Part shown: one piece after another, positions 1-8,187 of the stretch
Position numbering within the stretch: position 1 is the stretch's first letter
Layout of the letters: the number at the start of each line of letters is the position of its first letter
DNA from: UBA2336 sp964404445
GTDB taxonomy: Bacteria > Bacteroidota > Bacteroidia > Cytophagales > Cyclobacteriaceae
Reading direction: 5' to 3'
NCBI GenBank assembly: GCA_964404445.1
Contig: CAYOJW010000004.1
Span: forward strand, 1 to 64,000
DNA length: 64,000 nucleotides
Program-made: the position numbers and the translations under genes
Notes under the pieces: generated by a model
Databases searched by the model: none
The model's input: the letters and a program-made list of their open reading frames with translations, nothing else
What the model was told of the DNA's origin: nothing

Positions 1-59
1 ATAATCAAACTATTTTCCCGGCTGGAAAACAGTTGTGCCATGCTGGGCACACACAGCGG

Positions 60-177
60 TTTGGCGTAATGGCGGGTGCAGTGCTTCGTATGACAGTTTT
101 GTGGTAGGTTCAAGTGTAGTTCTTCAATTGAACTTTTGTGCTAAAATCCGCCACTACGCCAAGCTACAAAACGTTAT
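60..177. repeat. Imperfect inverted repeat, attC-like hairpin
   Basis: The arms at 60-77 and 145-162 (TTTGGCGTAATGGCGG and its near complement) pair over about 17 bp with few mismatches. A second small stem inside uses AGTTC at 118-122 and GAACT at 130-134. The 3' flank reads AAACGTTATC. The long imperfect hairpin resembles integron recombination sites in outline, but no integrase or cassette array is visible, so the attC reading is only a possibility. I see no convincing gene anywhere in positions 1-400; a 68-codon reading frame over the repeat looks accidental. Confidence 0.45.
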
Positions 178-353
178 CAGCAACATTCATCCCAAAAACT
201 TCCCGCAAAAAGACCAAAACACCCTCCTCGCTTTACCTTAACATCCGTAGCCTTTCACAGAGAGTAAATGATTTCTGTGGCAGAAACATACTTTGTTTGC
301 ATAAGCGCTAATTCTAAAAACTACCGGAATAACGGATTTTCGTTTCCACTTCA

Positions 354-361
354 TACCTTTG
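354..361 (+). promoter_or_regulatory. -7 promoter box (TAccTTTG) for the MFS gene
   Basis: TACCTTTG matches the Bacteroidota primary-sigma -7 consensus TAnnTTTG and lies about 40 bp before the transporter ATG. No clear TTG sits at the expected -33 distance. The TTG inside the box is in frame with the gene, but it is better explained as promoter than as start codon. Confidence 0.45.
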
Positions 362-403
362 TACTGCATTGCCGCTCCAAATATCCAACCGGTGATGTTC
401 TGT

Positions 404-1627
404 ATGAAAGCTCACGCTGAAGCATCGTTGCCTGACGAACCCCTTTCGGTTCAAAAAACCGTTTTCCCCATACTGTTCACCATCAGCTTTGCGCACCTGT
501 TAAACGATATGATGCAGTCGGTCATCCCGGCTGTTTATCCGCTTATAAAAGATGAGTTCAGTCTGTCGTTCACACAAATCGGGCTGATTACGCTTACGTT
601 TCAGTTAACGGCCTCGTTGCTGCAACCTTTTGTCGGGTTTTATACCGATAAAAAGCCCTTCCCGATGTCGCTGGCTATGGGTATGGGTTTTACGTTTATC
701 GGGCTGATTTTGCTATCGTTAGCCAGCAGCTTTGTGATGCTCTTGTTCGCGGTTGCATTTGTGGGGATGGGCTCTTCGGTTTTTCATCCTGAGTCATCGC
801 GGGTAGCCCAGTTGGCATCGGGCGGTAAACGCGGACTGGCTCAATCGATATTTCAGGTTGGTGGTAATGCCGGCAGTGCTTTAGGGCCGTTACTCGCTGC
901 TTTGCTGGTGATGCCGTACGGTATGCTCAGTGTGAGTTGGATTTCTGTTGCCGCATTGATCGGGATGATTTTATTATGGCAGGTTGGTAAGTGGTATGCC
1001 CATCGTTTGCACCTGAAAAAGCGAAGAAAAACTACACACGTTGCGGGGAGTTCTATACTATCGAATAAAAAAATTGCCGTTGCCATTGGTGTGCTGTTGG
1101 TGCTGGTGTTCTCGAAGTATTTTTATATGGCCAGCATGACAAGCTATTTTACTTTTTTTCTGATCGATAAATTTTCCATAACGGCACAACAGTCGCAGGT
1201 TTATTTGTTTGCCTTTTTAGCCGCTGTTGCAGCGGGTACCATTGCGGGCGGGCCATTGGGCGATCGCTTTGGCCGGAAAATGGTTATCTGGTTTTCTATT
1301 TTGGGTGCCGCACCGTTTACACTGTTATTGCCGTATGTAAGTTTGTTCTGGACAATCATTTTAGCCATGATCATTGGTGTTATCATTGCATCGGCTTTTT
1401 CGGCCATCCTGGTTTACGCAACCGATCTGGTTCCCGGAAAAGTAGGTACCATAGCCGGGTTATTTTTTGGTTTAGCCTTTGGCATGGGCGGGCTTGGCTC
1501 GGCATTGCTCGGCAACTTAGCCGATCATACCAGCATTGGTTATGTGTTCAGGGTATGTGCGTTTTTACCGTTGCTGGGTATTGTAACAGCCTTGTTGCCC
1601 AACATTAAACATCAGGCAAAAGCCTGA
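404..1627 (+). CDS. MFS transporter, fosmidomycin-resistance (Fsr) type
   Basis: A predicted 407-residue inner-membrane major facilitator with about 12 hydrophobic segments. The N-terminal stretch around HLLNDMMQSVIPAVYP is characteristic of Fsr-like transporters, and the size fits that family (about 400 residues). The loop after helix 2 carries DKKP, in the place of the usual MFS loop motif, and a DRFGRK motif follows in the second half. A proton-driven drug or small-molecule efflux role is known for the family; the substrate here is inferred. ATG 404 was chosen; ATG 395 is equally possible, while a TTG further upstream lies inside a promoter box. A basic loop separates the two six-helix halves. 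Confidence 0.85.
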   Translation: MKAHAEASLPDEPLSVQKTVFPILFTISFAHLLNDMMQSVIPAVYPLIKDEFSLSFTQIGLITLTFQLTASLLQPFVGFYTDKKPFPMSLAMGMGFTFIGLILLSLASSFVMLLFAVAFVGMGSSVFHPESSRVAQLASGGKRGLAQSIFQVGGNAGSALGPLLAALLVMPYGMLSVSWISVAALIGMILLWQVGKWYAHRLHLKKRRKTTHVAGSSILSNKKIAVAIGVLLVLVFSKYFYMASMTSYFTFFLIDKFSITAQQSQVYLFAFLAAVAAGTIAGGPLGDRFGRKMVIWFSILGAAPFTLLLPYVSLFWTIILAMIIGVIIASAFSAILVYATDLVPGKVGTIAGLFFGLAFGMGGLGSALLGNLADHTSIGYVFRVCAFLPLLGIVTALLPNIKHQAKA

Positions 1628-1639
1628 GGTATTTCCCTG

Positions 1640-1972
1640 ATGGAAAACTTATTCTCTTACGGAACGCTTCAATTAGAACCGGTTCAACAAGCAACATTTG
1701 GCCGGTTGTTGCAGGGGAAGCCTGATGCCATTACAGGCTATTCACTTTCGTGGATTGAAATAACCGATCCGCATGTATTAGCAACCAGCGGAAAGACCCA
1801 TCACCCTATTTTAAAATTTACAGGCAACGTTAAAGATCAGGTTGAAGGAACGGTATTTTGCATCACGCGTGAAGAGTTATTGCTTGCCGATACTTACGAA
1901 GTAAGCGACTATAAACGTGTTGAAGTTTCACTTCGTTCGGGCGGCAAAACATGGGTATATGTTGAACGCTAA
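1640..1972 (+). CDS. Gamma-glutamylcyclotransferase (AIG2/GGCT-like) family protein
   Basis: A 110-residue cytosolic protein with the N-terminal YGTL motif (residues 7-10) that begins the AIG2/GGCT fold. A conserved glutamate follows in TYEVSDYKR (E87), at the position of the family's catalytic acid. Family members act on gamma-glutamyl amines or peptides, or release 5-oxoproline; the actual substrate cannot be read from the sequence. It starts 13 bp after the MFS gene on the same strand and may be cotranscribed. The length is normal for the small bacterial members. Confidence 0.8.
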   Translation: MENLFSYGTLQLEPVQQATFGRLLQGKPDAITGYSLSWIEITDPHVLATSGKTHHPILKFTGNVKDQVEGTVFCITREELLLADTYEVSDYKRVEVSLRSGGKTWVYVER

Positions 1973-2075
1973 ACCTGATGGAAACAACCTCCACAAAAAA
2001 TTTACGTTAAGTCGATTCCCTGAAACCTTAATCCATTTTTAATTGTACTAACACCGACCATTCATTTTTTTAGCG

Positions 2076-2996
2076 ATGAGTTCACGCAGCCCTTACATCC
2101 CATACTTAGCCCTGGCAACAGTGTGCATTATCTGGGGTACTACTTACTTAGCCTTGCGCATTGGCGTATTGCATTTTCCTCCGTTTTTGTTTTCCGCTAT
2201 CCGGCAAACGGCAGCCGGTTTATTGCTGGGCGGGTTTGTACTCGCCTTTCTTAACGTCAGCCGGCCTTCCGGCATTCACATATTCCGGCAAGCCATTGGG
2301 GGCTTTTTACTGATTACGCTGGGCAATGGTTTGGTAGCCTGGGGCGAAATGTACGTTCCCAGCGGATTGGCGGCTATTATATGCTCGCTCATGCCACTGA
2401 TGGTCATTCTCATTAACCTCGCGCTTAACCGTGATGATAAGCCCAACCTGTTAATTGTACTGGGCGTTACAATCGGCTTGTCGGGCATTGTTGCCATCTT
2501 CAGCGAACACTTAGGCGAGTTCTCTTCCATGCATTATGTATTGGGCATCGTTACCATTTTTATTGCCGTATTAAGTTGGGCAGGCGGAAGCATCTGGTTA
2601 AAAAAATACAATGGCGATACCAATGCTTTTGTTAACGCTGCCTTGCAAATGCTGTTTGGCGGATTGTTGATGTTCCCGATCAGTTGGTTTGTTGACGACC
2701 TGAGCGCTGTTACCTGGACGCACGAAGCCGTGTGGTCGTTACTTTACCTGATTGTTTTTGGGTCGGTGATCGCTTACGGATGTTATGCCTATGCCCTGCG
2801 CACCTTACCGATGACTATCGTTTCGATGTATGCTTACATTAACCCGCTGGTAGCTGTACTGTTGGGCTGGCTTATATTAGATGAAAAACTTTCGTTGCTG
2901 ATGGGATTAGCGATATTGGTTACCGTGGCCGGAATTTATTTAGTGAACCGGGGCTACCAGCAACAACGCTTATGGAAACCGGGAACAGCAAAGTGA
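2076..2996 (+). CDS. EamA/DMT-family permease
   Basis: A 306-residue integral membrane protein with about ten hydrophobic helices and two tandem EamA repeats (roughly residues 8-143 and 153-290). The opening ATVCIIWGTTYLALRIG is typical of the drug/metabolite transporter superfamily. Such proteins export amino acids, metabolites or drugs, but family membership does not fix the substrate. The gene ends 3 bp before the OsmC gene, which suggests an operon EamA-OsmC-GNAT. The preceding 103 bp shows no clean TAnnTTTG promoter box. Confidence 0.85.
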   Translation: MSSRSPYIPYLALATVCIIWGTTYLALRIGVLHFPPFLFSAIRQTAAGLLLGGFVLAFLNVSRPSGIHIFRQAIGGFLLITLGNGLVAWGEMYVPSGLAAIICSLMPLMVILINLALNRDDKPNLLIVLGVTIGLSGIVAIFSEHLGEFSSMHYVLGIVTIFIAVLSWAGGSIWLKKYNGDTNAFVNAALQMLFGGLLMFPISWFVDDLSAVTWTHEAVWSLLYLIVFGSVIAYGCYAYALRTLPMTIVSMYAYINPLVAVLLGWLILDEKLSLLMGLAILVTVAGIYLVNRGYQQQRLWKPGTAK

Positions 2997-2999
2997 TAA

Positions 3000-3473
3000 A
3001 TGAAAAAAGAACACACCTATACCACGCATCTTCAATGGACGGGAAACTTGGGCTCCGGCACGAACAAATACGAGGCATACAGCCGCGACTTTACGCTGGC
3101 GCATGATGGCAAGAAAATCATTGAAGGCTCATCAGACCCGTCTTTTCGGGGGGATAAGCATAAACACAATCCAGAGGAGTTGTTGTTAGATGCTATCGCT
3201 TCATGTCACATGTTGTGGTATTTACACTTGTGTACCGTAAATAATGTGGTTGTTCTGGCATACGAAGATCATGCGACTGCCATTATGCAGGAAGAGCCTG
3301 ACGGCAGCGGTCAGTTTTTGGAAGCCACACTAAAGCCCACGGTTACGGTAGCACATGCCGATATGATTGCCCGTGCCAATACGCTGCATGATCAGGCCAA
3401 CGCTAAATGCTTCATTGCCCGCTCGGTAAATTTTCCGATACACCATCAGGCGCAAACCATCACGCATGACTAA
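3000..3473 (+). CDS. OsmC/Ohr-family peroxiredoxin-like protein
   Basis: A 157-residue protein of the OsmC fold, whose members reduce organic hydroperoxides with a pair of cysteines. C69, in PEELLLDAIASCHM, and C137, in ANAKCFIARS, occupy the two conserved catalytic positions; C78 is an extra cysteine. Length and motif order fit the family. It lies 3 bp after the EamA gene and overlaps the next gene by 8 bp, so the three are probably translated from one message. Whether it protects against oxidative stress or acts on another thiol substrate is inference. Confidence 0.87.
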   Translation: MKKEHTYTTHLQWTGNLGSGTNKYEAYSRDFTLAHDGKKIIEGSSDPSFRGDKHKHNPEELLLDAIASCHMLWYLHLCTVNNVVVLAYEDHATAIMQEEPDGSGQFLEATLKPTVTVAHADMIARANTLHDQANAKCFIARSVNFPIHHQAQTITHD

Positions 3474-3987
3474 CGTTACCATTAAAACAGCTAACCGGGC
3501 AGACAGCAAACTTCTGGTGCAGCTTGGTTTACAGACTTTCTGCGAGGCGTTTGAAAAAGATAACAACCCGGAAGATTTTAAAACCTATGTGGATGAAGCC
3601 TTCAGTGAAGCGCAAATCATCCGCGACCTGGAAGAATACGGCAGTGTGTTTTTTATTGCCTGCATCGACCAGCAACCCGCAGGGTATGCACGGCTCAGGT
3701 TATCCACTGAAGTGAACAACACATTTCCCGATAAAAAACTAATTGAGCTCCATCGCTTATATGTACTGAACCGGCACATCGGTTCGGGCATCGGCAAAGT
3801 GCTGATAGAGCATTGTTTAACCTTTGCCCGTGCGCAGGGTTATAACATCCTCTGGCTGGGTGTTTGGGAGCATAATCACCGTGCGCAGGCTTTTTATCAA
3901 AAATTTGGTTTCGGAAAATTCAGTTCGCACGTTTTTATGGTTGGCAATGATGCACAAACCGATTTTTTGTTAAAAAAAGATTTATAA
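3466..3987 (+). CDS. GNAT-family N-acetyltransferase
   Basis: A 173-residue acetyltransferase. The acetyl-CoA pyrophosphate-binding motif is RHIGSGIGK at residues 103-111, followed by the C-terminal FYQKFGF segment (143-149) found in many GNAT enzymes. The upstream part looks like the substrate-binding half. The start ATG lies inside the end of the OsmC gene, an 8-bp overlap that indicates translational coupling. The acceptor amine (protein, amino acid, polyamine or drug) cannot be determined from the sequence. Confidence 0.85.
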   Translation: MTNVTIKTANRADSKLLVQLGLQTFCEAFEKDNNPEDFKTYVDEAFSEAQIIRDLEEYGSVFFIACIDQQPAGYARLRLSTEVNNTFPDKKLIELHRLYVLNRHIGSGIGKVLIEHCLTFARAQGYNILWLGVWEHNHRAQAFYQKFGFGKFSSHVFMVGNDAQTDFLLKKDL

Positions 3988-4080
3988 CTATTGATCGTTC
4001 CATTAGTTTTAGACCCACATCTGCCAGATGATTGATGTTTTAACATTTTGTTTTCCTAACTTGAGCCAAACTTGTTTCGT

Positions 4081-5151
4081 ATGACTACTCCAACCTCTGC
4101 CATTGCTGTTGAACGCACACAACACTCACGTTTAAACGATGTTGATTTCAACAACTTAGGTTTTGGAAACCACATTTCCGATCATATGCTGGTAGCTACA
4201 TACGATAATGGTACGTGGCAGGCACCGCGCATCATGCCCTTTGGTAACTTACCCATGACACCCGCCATGTTAGCCCTGCATTACGGACAGGCTATTTTTG
4301 AAGGTATGAAAGCCTTTCGTATGCAGGACGGCCGCATCAGTATTTTCAGGGTGCAGCGTCACTACCAGCGCATGATCAGGTCGCTTGAGCGGATGTGTAT
4401 GCCCGCCATGACCGAAGCAATGTTTACAGCAAGTTTAGAGGCGATTGTAAAAACCGATGAAGCCTGGGTTCCCAAAGACGATGGCTCTTCGCTGTACATT
4501 CGGCCGGTTATGTTTGCTTCCGAATCAAAATTAGGTGTAAAAGTATCCGACCAATACCTGTTTGTGATCATGACCAGCCCCGTTGGCCCGTATTTCAGTA
4601 AACCGGTTCGCTTAAAAGTCGAACAGGAGTATGTGCGTGCAGTCGAAGGCGGTGCAGGCTTTGCCAAATGTGCCGGTAATTACGGTGGTGTATTTTACCC
4701 GACCCAGCTTGCACGCGAACAGGGTTTCGATCAGGTTATCTGGACAGACGCCAAAGAACATCGATACATCGATGAATCGGGCGCTATGAACATCATGTTT
4801 ATATTGGATGGCAAATTGGTAACTCCGCAACTCACCACATCTATTTTAGATGGCGTTACCCGAAACACATTGATTACCTTAGCCAAAGACTTAGGCATTG
4901 TTGTGGAAGAACGCAAAATCAGCATTGAAGAAATTGAGAAAGCCTTTCAGACCGGCACACTAACGGAAGCATTCGGTGCGGGCACTGCGGCAGTAGTTTC
5001 GCCCGTGGCTACCATTAACATTCACGGAACAGATTACCATTTACCGGCCGTAACCGACAACAGCCTGCAAATGAAACTGAAGCACAAACTCAACAACATT
5101 CGTTTAGGTGGCGAAGCCGATGTACACGGCTGGAATCATATACTGGCGTAA
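4081..5151 (+). CDS. ilvE: Branched-chain amino acid aminotransferase
   Basis: A class IV PLP-dependent aminotransferase of 356 residues that interconverts leucine, isoleucine and valine with their 2-oxo acids, using glutamate/2-oxoglutarate. K196, in GFAKCAGNYGG, is the expected PLP lysine. FEGMKAFR near residue 74 and the DGVTRNT stretch are typical of the large BCAT subfamily. ATG 4081 was chosen over a TTG nine bases upstream because no family feature lies before it. It stands alone between the GNAT gene and a convergent gene, separated from the latter by a palindromic repeat. Confidence 0.93.
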   Translation: MTTPTSAIAVERTQHSRLNDVDFNNLGFGNHISDHMLVATYDNGTWQAPRIMPFGNLPMTPAMLALHYGQAIFEGMKAFRMQDGRISIFRVQRHYQRMIRSLERMCMPAMTEAMFTASLEAIVKTDEAWVPKDDGSSLYIRPVMFASESKLGVKVSDQYLFVIMTSPVGPYFSKPVRLKVEQEYVRAVEGGAGFAKCAGNYGGVFYPTQLAREQGFDQVIWTDAKEHRYIDESGAMNIMFILDGKLVTPQLTTSILDGVTRNTLITLAKDLGIVVEERKISIEEIEKAFQTGTLTEAFGAGTAAVVSPVATINIHGTDYHLPAVTDNSLQMKLKHKLNNIRLGGEADVHGWNHILA

Positions 5152-5173
5152 ACAACTTTAATATATACAAGGT

Positions 5174-5273
5174 TGTCATCCCGAGGAACGAGCCTGCCTG
5201 ACGGTAGGCAGGGGATCTTTAAATATACATAACACGCAAGATTTGAAGATTCCTCGTTGCACTCGGAATGACC
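5174..5273. repeat. Intergenic palindromic repeat with nested hairpin
   Basis: The left arm begins TGTCATCCCGAG and the right arm ends CTCGGAATGACC. The two pair across about 100 bp, including GAACGAG/CTCGTTG and GGATCTT/AAGATT blocks. A small nested palindrome, CCTGCCTGACGGTAGGCAGG, interrupts the left arm and has no counterpart on the right. It sits between the convergent ilvE and NAD(P)-binding genes and could act as a terminator or be a dispersed palindromic repeat. Confidence 0.7.
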
Positions 5274-5294
5274 GGGATATTTTTGAGATAGTTT

Positions 5295-5936
5295 CTAATA
5301 TCCCTGTAATGCTTTTGATTCGAGAATGTGCTTTCCTCTTTTTTCAAACTTGGCCTCCGCCATCATTGCCCGTGCAACTTTAACTGCCTCAATGCCTTTA
5401 TACTTTGCCGGAACCAAAAAGCCGAATAATTTAAAAAATGTTTTGGCCGCCTCCTCACCCGACCGGTGTTCGCTACGCGACCCCAACAATAACGATGGCC
5501 GGAAAATGTAACAGACTTTAAAACCCATACTTTCAACAGCGGTCTCAACCTCGCCCTTCACCCGGTTATAAAATACCGATGCGTTCTTATCGGCCCCCAG
5601 AGCCGACACTAACAAAAACTGTTGCGCCCCGTTAGCGTGAACAATACGTGCCAACTCAACAGGATAATCAAAATCAACCTTGCGAAATGCTTCTTTTGTT
5701 TTTGCTGTTTTTATGGTTGTCCCCAAACAGCAAAACACGTCATCAGCTTTCAGCTTGTCGTGGTATTCGGTAAGACGGTCAAAATCAACCACAACATTTT
5801 CCAACGTGGCATGGCTGATGTTTAACGGTTTACGGCTGATGGCGATTACCCGGCTATAATAGCCATCGGCCAACAATAGCTGTAACAGTTGATTCCCTAC
5901 CAATCCGGTTGCACCGGCCACAAGAGCGGTTTTCAT
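5295..5936 (-). CDS. NAD(P)-binding Rossmann-fold protein (TIP30/HTATIP2-like)
   Basis: A 213-residue atypical short-chain dehydrogenase/reductase. It shows the dinucleotide-binding motif GATGLVG (G8-G14) and a YNRVK motif (Y123, K127) in the place of the catalytic YxxxK, preceded by VSALGA. The short length and this motif set match the oxidoreductase group related to eukaryotic TIP30/HTATIP2. The substrate is unknown. It is the last gene of a minus-strand set, 40 bp downstream of the DUF1232 gene. Confidence 0.8.
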   Translation of the reverse strand: MKTALVAGATGLVGNQLLQLLLADGYYSRVIAISRKPLNISHATLENVVVDFDRLTEYHDKLKADDVFCCLGTTIKTAKTKEAFRKVDFDYPVELARIVHANGAQQFLLVSALGADKNASVFYNRVKGEVETAVESMGFKVCYIFRPSLLLGSRSEHRSGEEAAKTFFKLFGFLVPAKYKGIEAVKVARAMMAEAKFEKRGKHILESKALQGY

Positions 5937-5976
5937 TATTGAGCTTTTTAAATACAGGTCGTTATATACTGAACAA

Positions 5977-6378
5977 CTATCTTACCGCTGGCGTTTTGAT
6001 AGATCGTTCCCATGCCGTGAATTTATCAACCTCATGGCGCACGGTACTATAAACCCATAACAAAATACTGAAGTCGTCTGTTAAACCGGCAACCGGAATA
6101 ACATCGGGGATAAAATCAAGCGGGCTTACAAAATAAATAAGCGCGCCCAGCACTATCAGCATAGACTTCCACGACACAGCCCGGTACCTGCCATTGACAT
6201 ACGCGGTTGCAAGCCGTGCAAAAACCGACAACTTTTCTTTAACACCGGCAATCGAAACGTTGTGCCAGTCAACGGTAGCCATTCTGGCTGCGAGCCGCGC
6301 CAACAACAAGCTGATACGACCGGGCTTACCGGCCATGCGTGCCGCTTTGTTTAAGGCTATGGAAAAATACGGGTTCAT
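5977..6378 (-). CDS. DUF1232 (YkvA-like) membrane protein
   Basis: A 133-residue protein whose C-terminal half carries the DUF1232 signature YFVSPLDFIPDVIPVAG (82-98), followed by LTDD. A hydrophobic helix lies around residues 72-86 and another after residue 102. The N-terminal half is basic and probably cytosolic. The family has no settled function. Its start codon directly follows the stop of the upstream gene with no gap, so the two are probably translated together. Confidence 0.82.
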   Translation of the reverse strand: MNPYFSIALNKAARMAGKPGRISLLLARLAARMATVDWHNVSIAGVKEKLSVFARLATAYVNGRYRAVSWKSMLIVLGALIYFVSPLDFIPDVIPVAGLTDDFSILLWVYSTVRHEVDKFTAWERSIKTPAVR

Positions 6379-6900
6379 TTAAAAGGTTATCTGGATTTCG
6401 CGTTTCAGTTCGCTTAATGCATACGCAACGGGATCGACCGGTTTATTGATATACCGCTCGAATATTTTTTTCGATAAATCGAGGCTTGACGAGTCGGCTG
6501 CCAGTTCAGAGGCTGCATCGTTGATGGTCATCACCAAATCTTCTTTTGCGTTTTTTACGTGCTCCCACACGGCTTCGGTCATAAACACCTGTTGCGACAC
6601 ATTGTGGTTGTACTCGTTGCGGATTTCGTTCAACAAAATCTGTTGGAATTCTTTGGCAGGCATCGAGCCGACATTGAGGCGCACCAACAGGTTTTGCGGG
6701 CTGATGCGCTCTAAAAACAGGCACATACGTTCGTATGCCTGCAGGCGCATGGGCAGTACCGTTTCAATACTGCGACCGCGTATTTCGAGTTTTTTCAATT
6801 CAATTTCTTTGGCTAAAAATGAGCGTACCAGCAAATAAGCGGCATAAAGCACAATTGAGGCCGGTATCAGTATTTTGCCAAATTCAATAACTGCATCCAT
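6379..6900 (-). CDS. Single-pass membrane protein of a Bacteroidota-type conserved family
   Basis: A 173-residue protein with one N-terminal membrane helix (about residues 9-27) and a long, charged, helical cytoplasmic part. The segment LPMRLQAYERMCLFLERISPQ resembles a family seen across Bacteroidota that carries only a DUF number (possibly DUF7935, from memory). No catalytic residues are evident. It overlaps nothing and abuts the DUF1232 gene exactly, so a two-gene operon is likely. It is divergent from the Fe-S protein gene, with 70 bp between them. Confidence 0.65.
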   Translation of the reverse strand: MDAVIEFGKILIPASIVLYAAYLLVRSFLAKEIELKKLEIRGRSIETVLPMRLQAYERMCLFLERISPQNLLVRLNVGSMPAKEFQQILLNEIRNEYNHNVSQQVFMTEAVWEHVKNAKEDLVMTINDAASELAADSSSLDLSKKIFERYINKPVDPVAYALSELKREIQITF

Positions 6901-6970
6901 AGGAATTATTCATGTTCTGATTGTGTTTGAAATTTAGATAATTTTAAGCCATCAACACGAATCTGTACCG

Positions 6971-7294
6971 ATGTTTTCACCGATTAATCCTGTTACCATT
7001 TCTGCCAAAGCGGCCGAAGAGATTCGTAAGATCATGGAAACCAAAAACATCCCGGACGATTATGCCCTGCGTGTGGGCATTCGCGGAGGCGGTTGTGGCG
7101 GTGTATCGCTGATGATCGGGTTCGACAAGCAAAAAGACACCGACCTCGCCTATTCGGTTGAGGGCATTCCGGTGCTGGTCGAGAAAAAGCATACGATGTA
7201 CGTGATCGGCAAGGAGGTTGATTTTTACGAAGGTGCCGATGCGCGCGGGTTTATGTTTGTTGATCCGCAAGAGAAAGAGAACGCACCGGTGTAA
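6971..7294 (+). CDS. A-type Fe-S carrier (HesB/IscA-like), single-cysteine form
   Basis: A 107-residue HesB/IscA-domain protein. The central motif RGGGCGGVS with C42 matches the first conserved cysteine of A-type carriers, which hold iron or Fe-S clusters for delivery. The C-terminal CGCG motif that normally supplies the other two cysteines is absent: after GFMFVDP the chain ends in a charged tail with no cysteine. A role in Fe-S assembly is therefore inferred from the fold only; cluster binding would need a dimer or another ligand. The gene is isolated on the plus strand. Confidence 0.78.
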   Translation: MFSPINPVTISAKAAEEIRKIMETKNIPDDYALRVGIRGGGCGGVSLMIGFDKQKDTDLAYSVEGIPVLVEKKHTMYVIGKEVDFYEGADARGFMFVDPQEKENAPV

Positions 7295-7346
7295 GGTTGC
7301 CTGTATTTATCCTTTGCTTCACTATTATGGAAAAGTTTTAGTGCCG

Positions 7347-7742
7347 TCAACTGAACACTTTCTTTACTAACAAGAAAATCAAAATCGGGACAAAAAAAAT
7401 AACACCAGTAGCAAAAGACCAATAGAGAGCATTATCATCAAAGCTGAAAATATTTACTATTGTTAAACTTCCGATTACCAAAATACATGTTATGTATTTA
7501 TTTCTTCTAACCACTTTATAAATTAAAGTCATCAGTAATTCGGTTAAAAAAGATGCTACCATTAAACCATTCGTCAATATTATAAATATCTTGAAAGTCA
7601 CTCCAAGTCCATCCTTATTCCAACAAAGTCCAAACGCCAGAATAATTAATCCAACATATATATAATTGGTAGTCTGAGAGAAAAAGAGAGCAAAACCATC
7701 CTTTAAATATTTTCCGTAATGATTATTTTCTGTTACTCTCAT
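7347..7742 (-). CDS. Hypothetical four-helix membrane protein
   Basis: About 131 residues if translated from ATG 7742, with four hydrophobic segments (roughly 17-40, 48-72, 80-99 and 107-128) and no recognisable motif. The frame is open upstream to an ATG at 7877, but that would overlap folB by 53 bp and add no membrane segment, so the internal start is preferred. The DNA is clearly more AT-rich than its neighbours, consistent with an acquired or fast-evolving gene. I do not recognise the family. Confidence 0.5.
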   Translation of the reverse strand: MRVTENNHYGKYLKDGFALFFSQTTNYIYVGLIILAFGLCWNKDGLGVTFKIFIILTNGLMVASFLTELLMTLIYKVVRRNKYITCILVIGSLTIVNIFSFDDNALYWSFATGVIFFVPILIFLLVKKVFS

Positions 7743-7824
7743 CAGAATTATATTACCTCCCACGCTGTCAATGATTCGACATTGTAGTATCGAACTTACA
7801 GATTCAAAGAGTTTATATCCTAAA

Positions 7825-8187
7825 TTATAACCGCTTCTTACCAATAAACACCGAAGCCCTTTTGGCTTTTCCGCCAATAGGCGGATTGATCTTTGAAAGT
7901 TTCAGCTCTACATTTTTGATTTCGGGGAACTGTTGTAAAATTTCGCGTACGATGTTCTCGCCTACGGTTTCCAACAACTTCGATGGTTTTTCCATTTCGG
8001 TTTTTACTACCCGGTAAATAGCTTCATAATCGACCGTTCCCGAAAGTTCATCGGATTGCGCGGCCTGCGAAAAATCGGTATCGATAAAAACATCTACTTC
8101 AAACCAGTTGCCCGACTCGCGCTCATGCGGATAAACACCATGAAAGGCATGGAACTCAAGACCCTCAAGCGCTATGCGTCCGTTCAT
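7825..8187 (-). CDS. folB: Dihydroneopterin aldolase
   Basis: A 120-residue folate-pathway enzyme that converts 7,8-dihydroneopterin to 6-hydroxymethyl-7,8-dihydropterin and glycolaldehyde. Visible motifs are FHGVYPHE (15-22, with E22), TVDYEAI (51-57), LLETVGENI (71-79), and the active-site lysine K99 in LSKINPPIGG. The length is typical. The ATG overlaps the stop of the upstream DivIVA-domain gene by 4 bp, which suggests coupling. No other folate genes are nearby. Confidence 0.93.
   Translation of the reverse strand: MNGRIALEGLEFHAFHGVYPHERESGNWFEVDVFIDTDFSQAAQSDELSGTVDYEAIYRVVKTEMEKPSKLLETVGENIVREILQQFPEIKNVELKLSKINPPIGGKAKRASVFIGKKRL

Noticed and set aside
35..241. A 68-codon open frame at the window start
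   Set aside because: It covers the imperfect hairpin, has no family resemblance and an odd composition, so it is probably accidental.
359..394. TTG start for the MFS gene
   Set aside because: The TTG is inside the TAccTTTG -7 box, so it would precede the transcript start.
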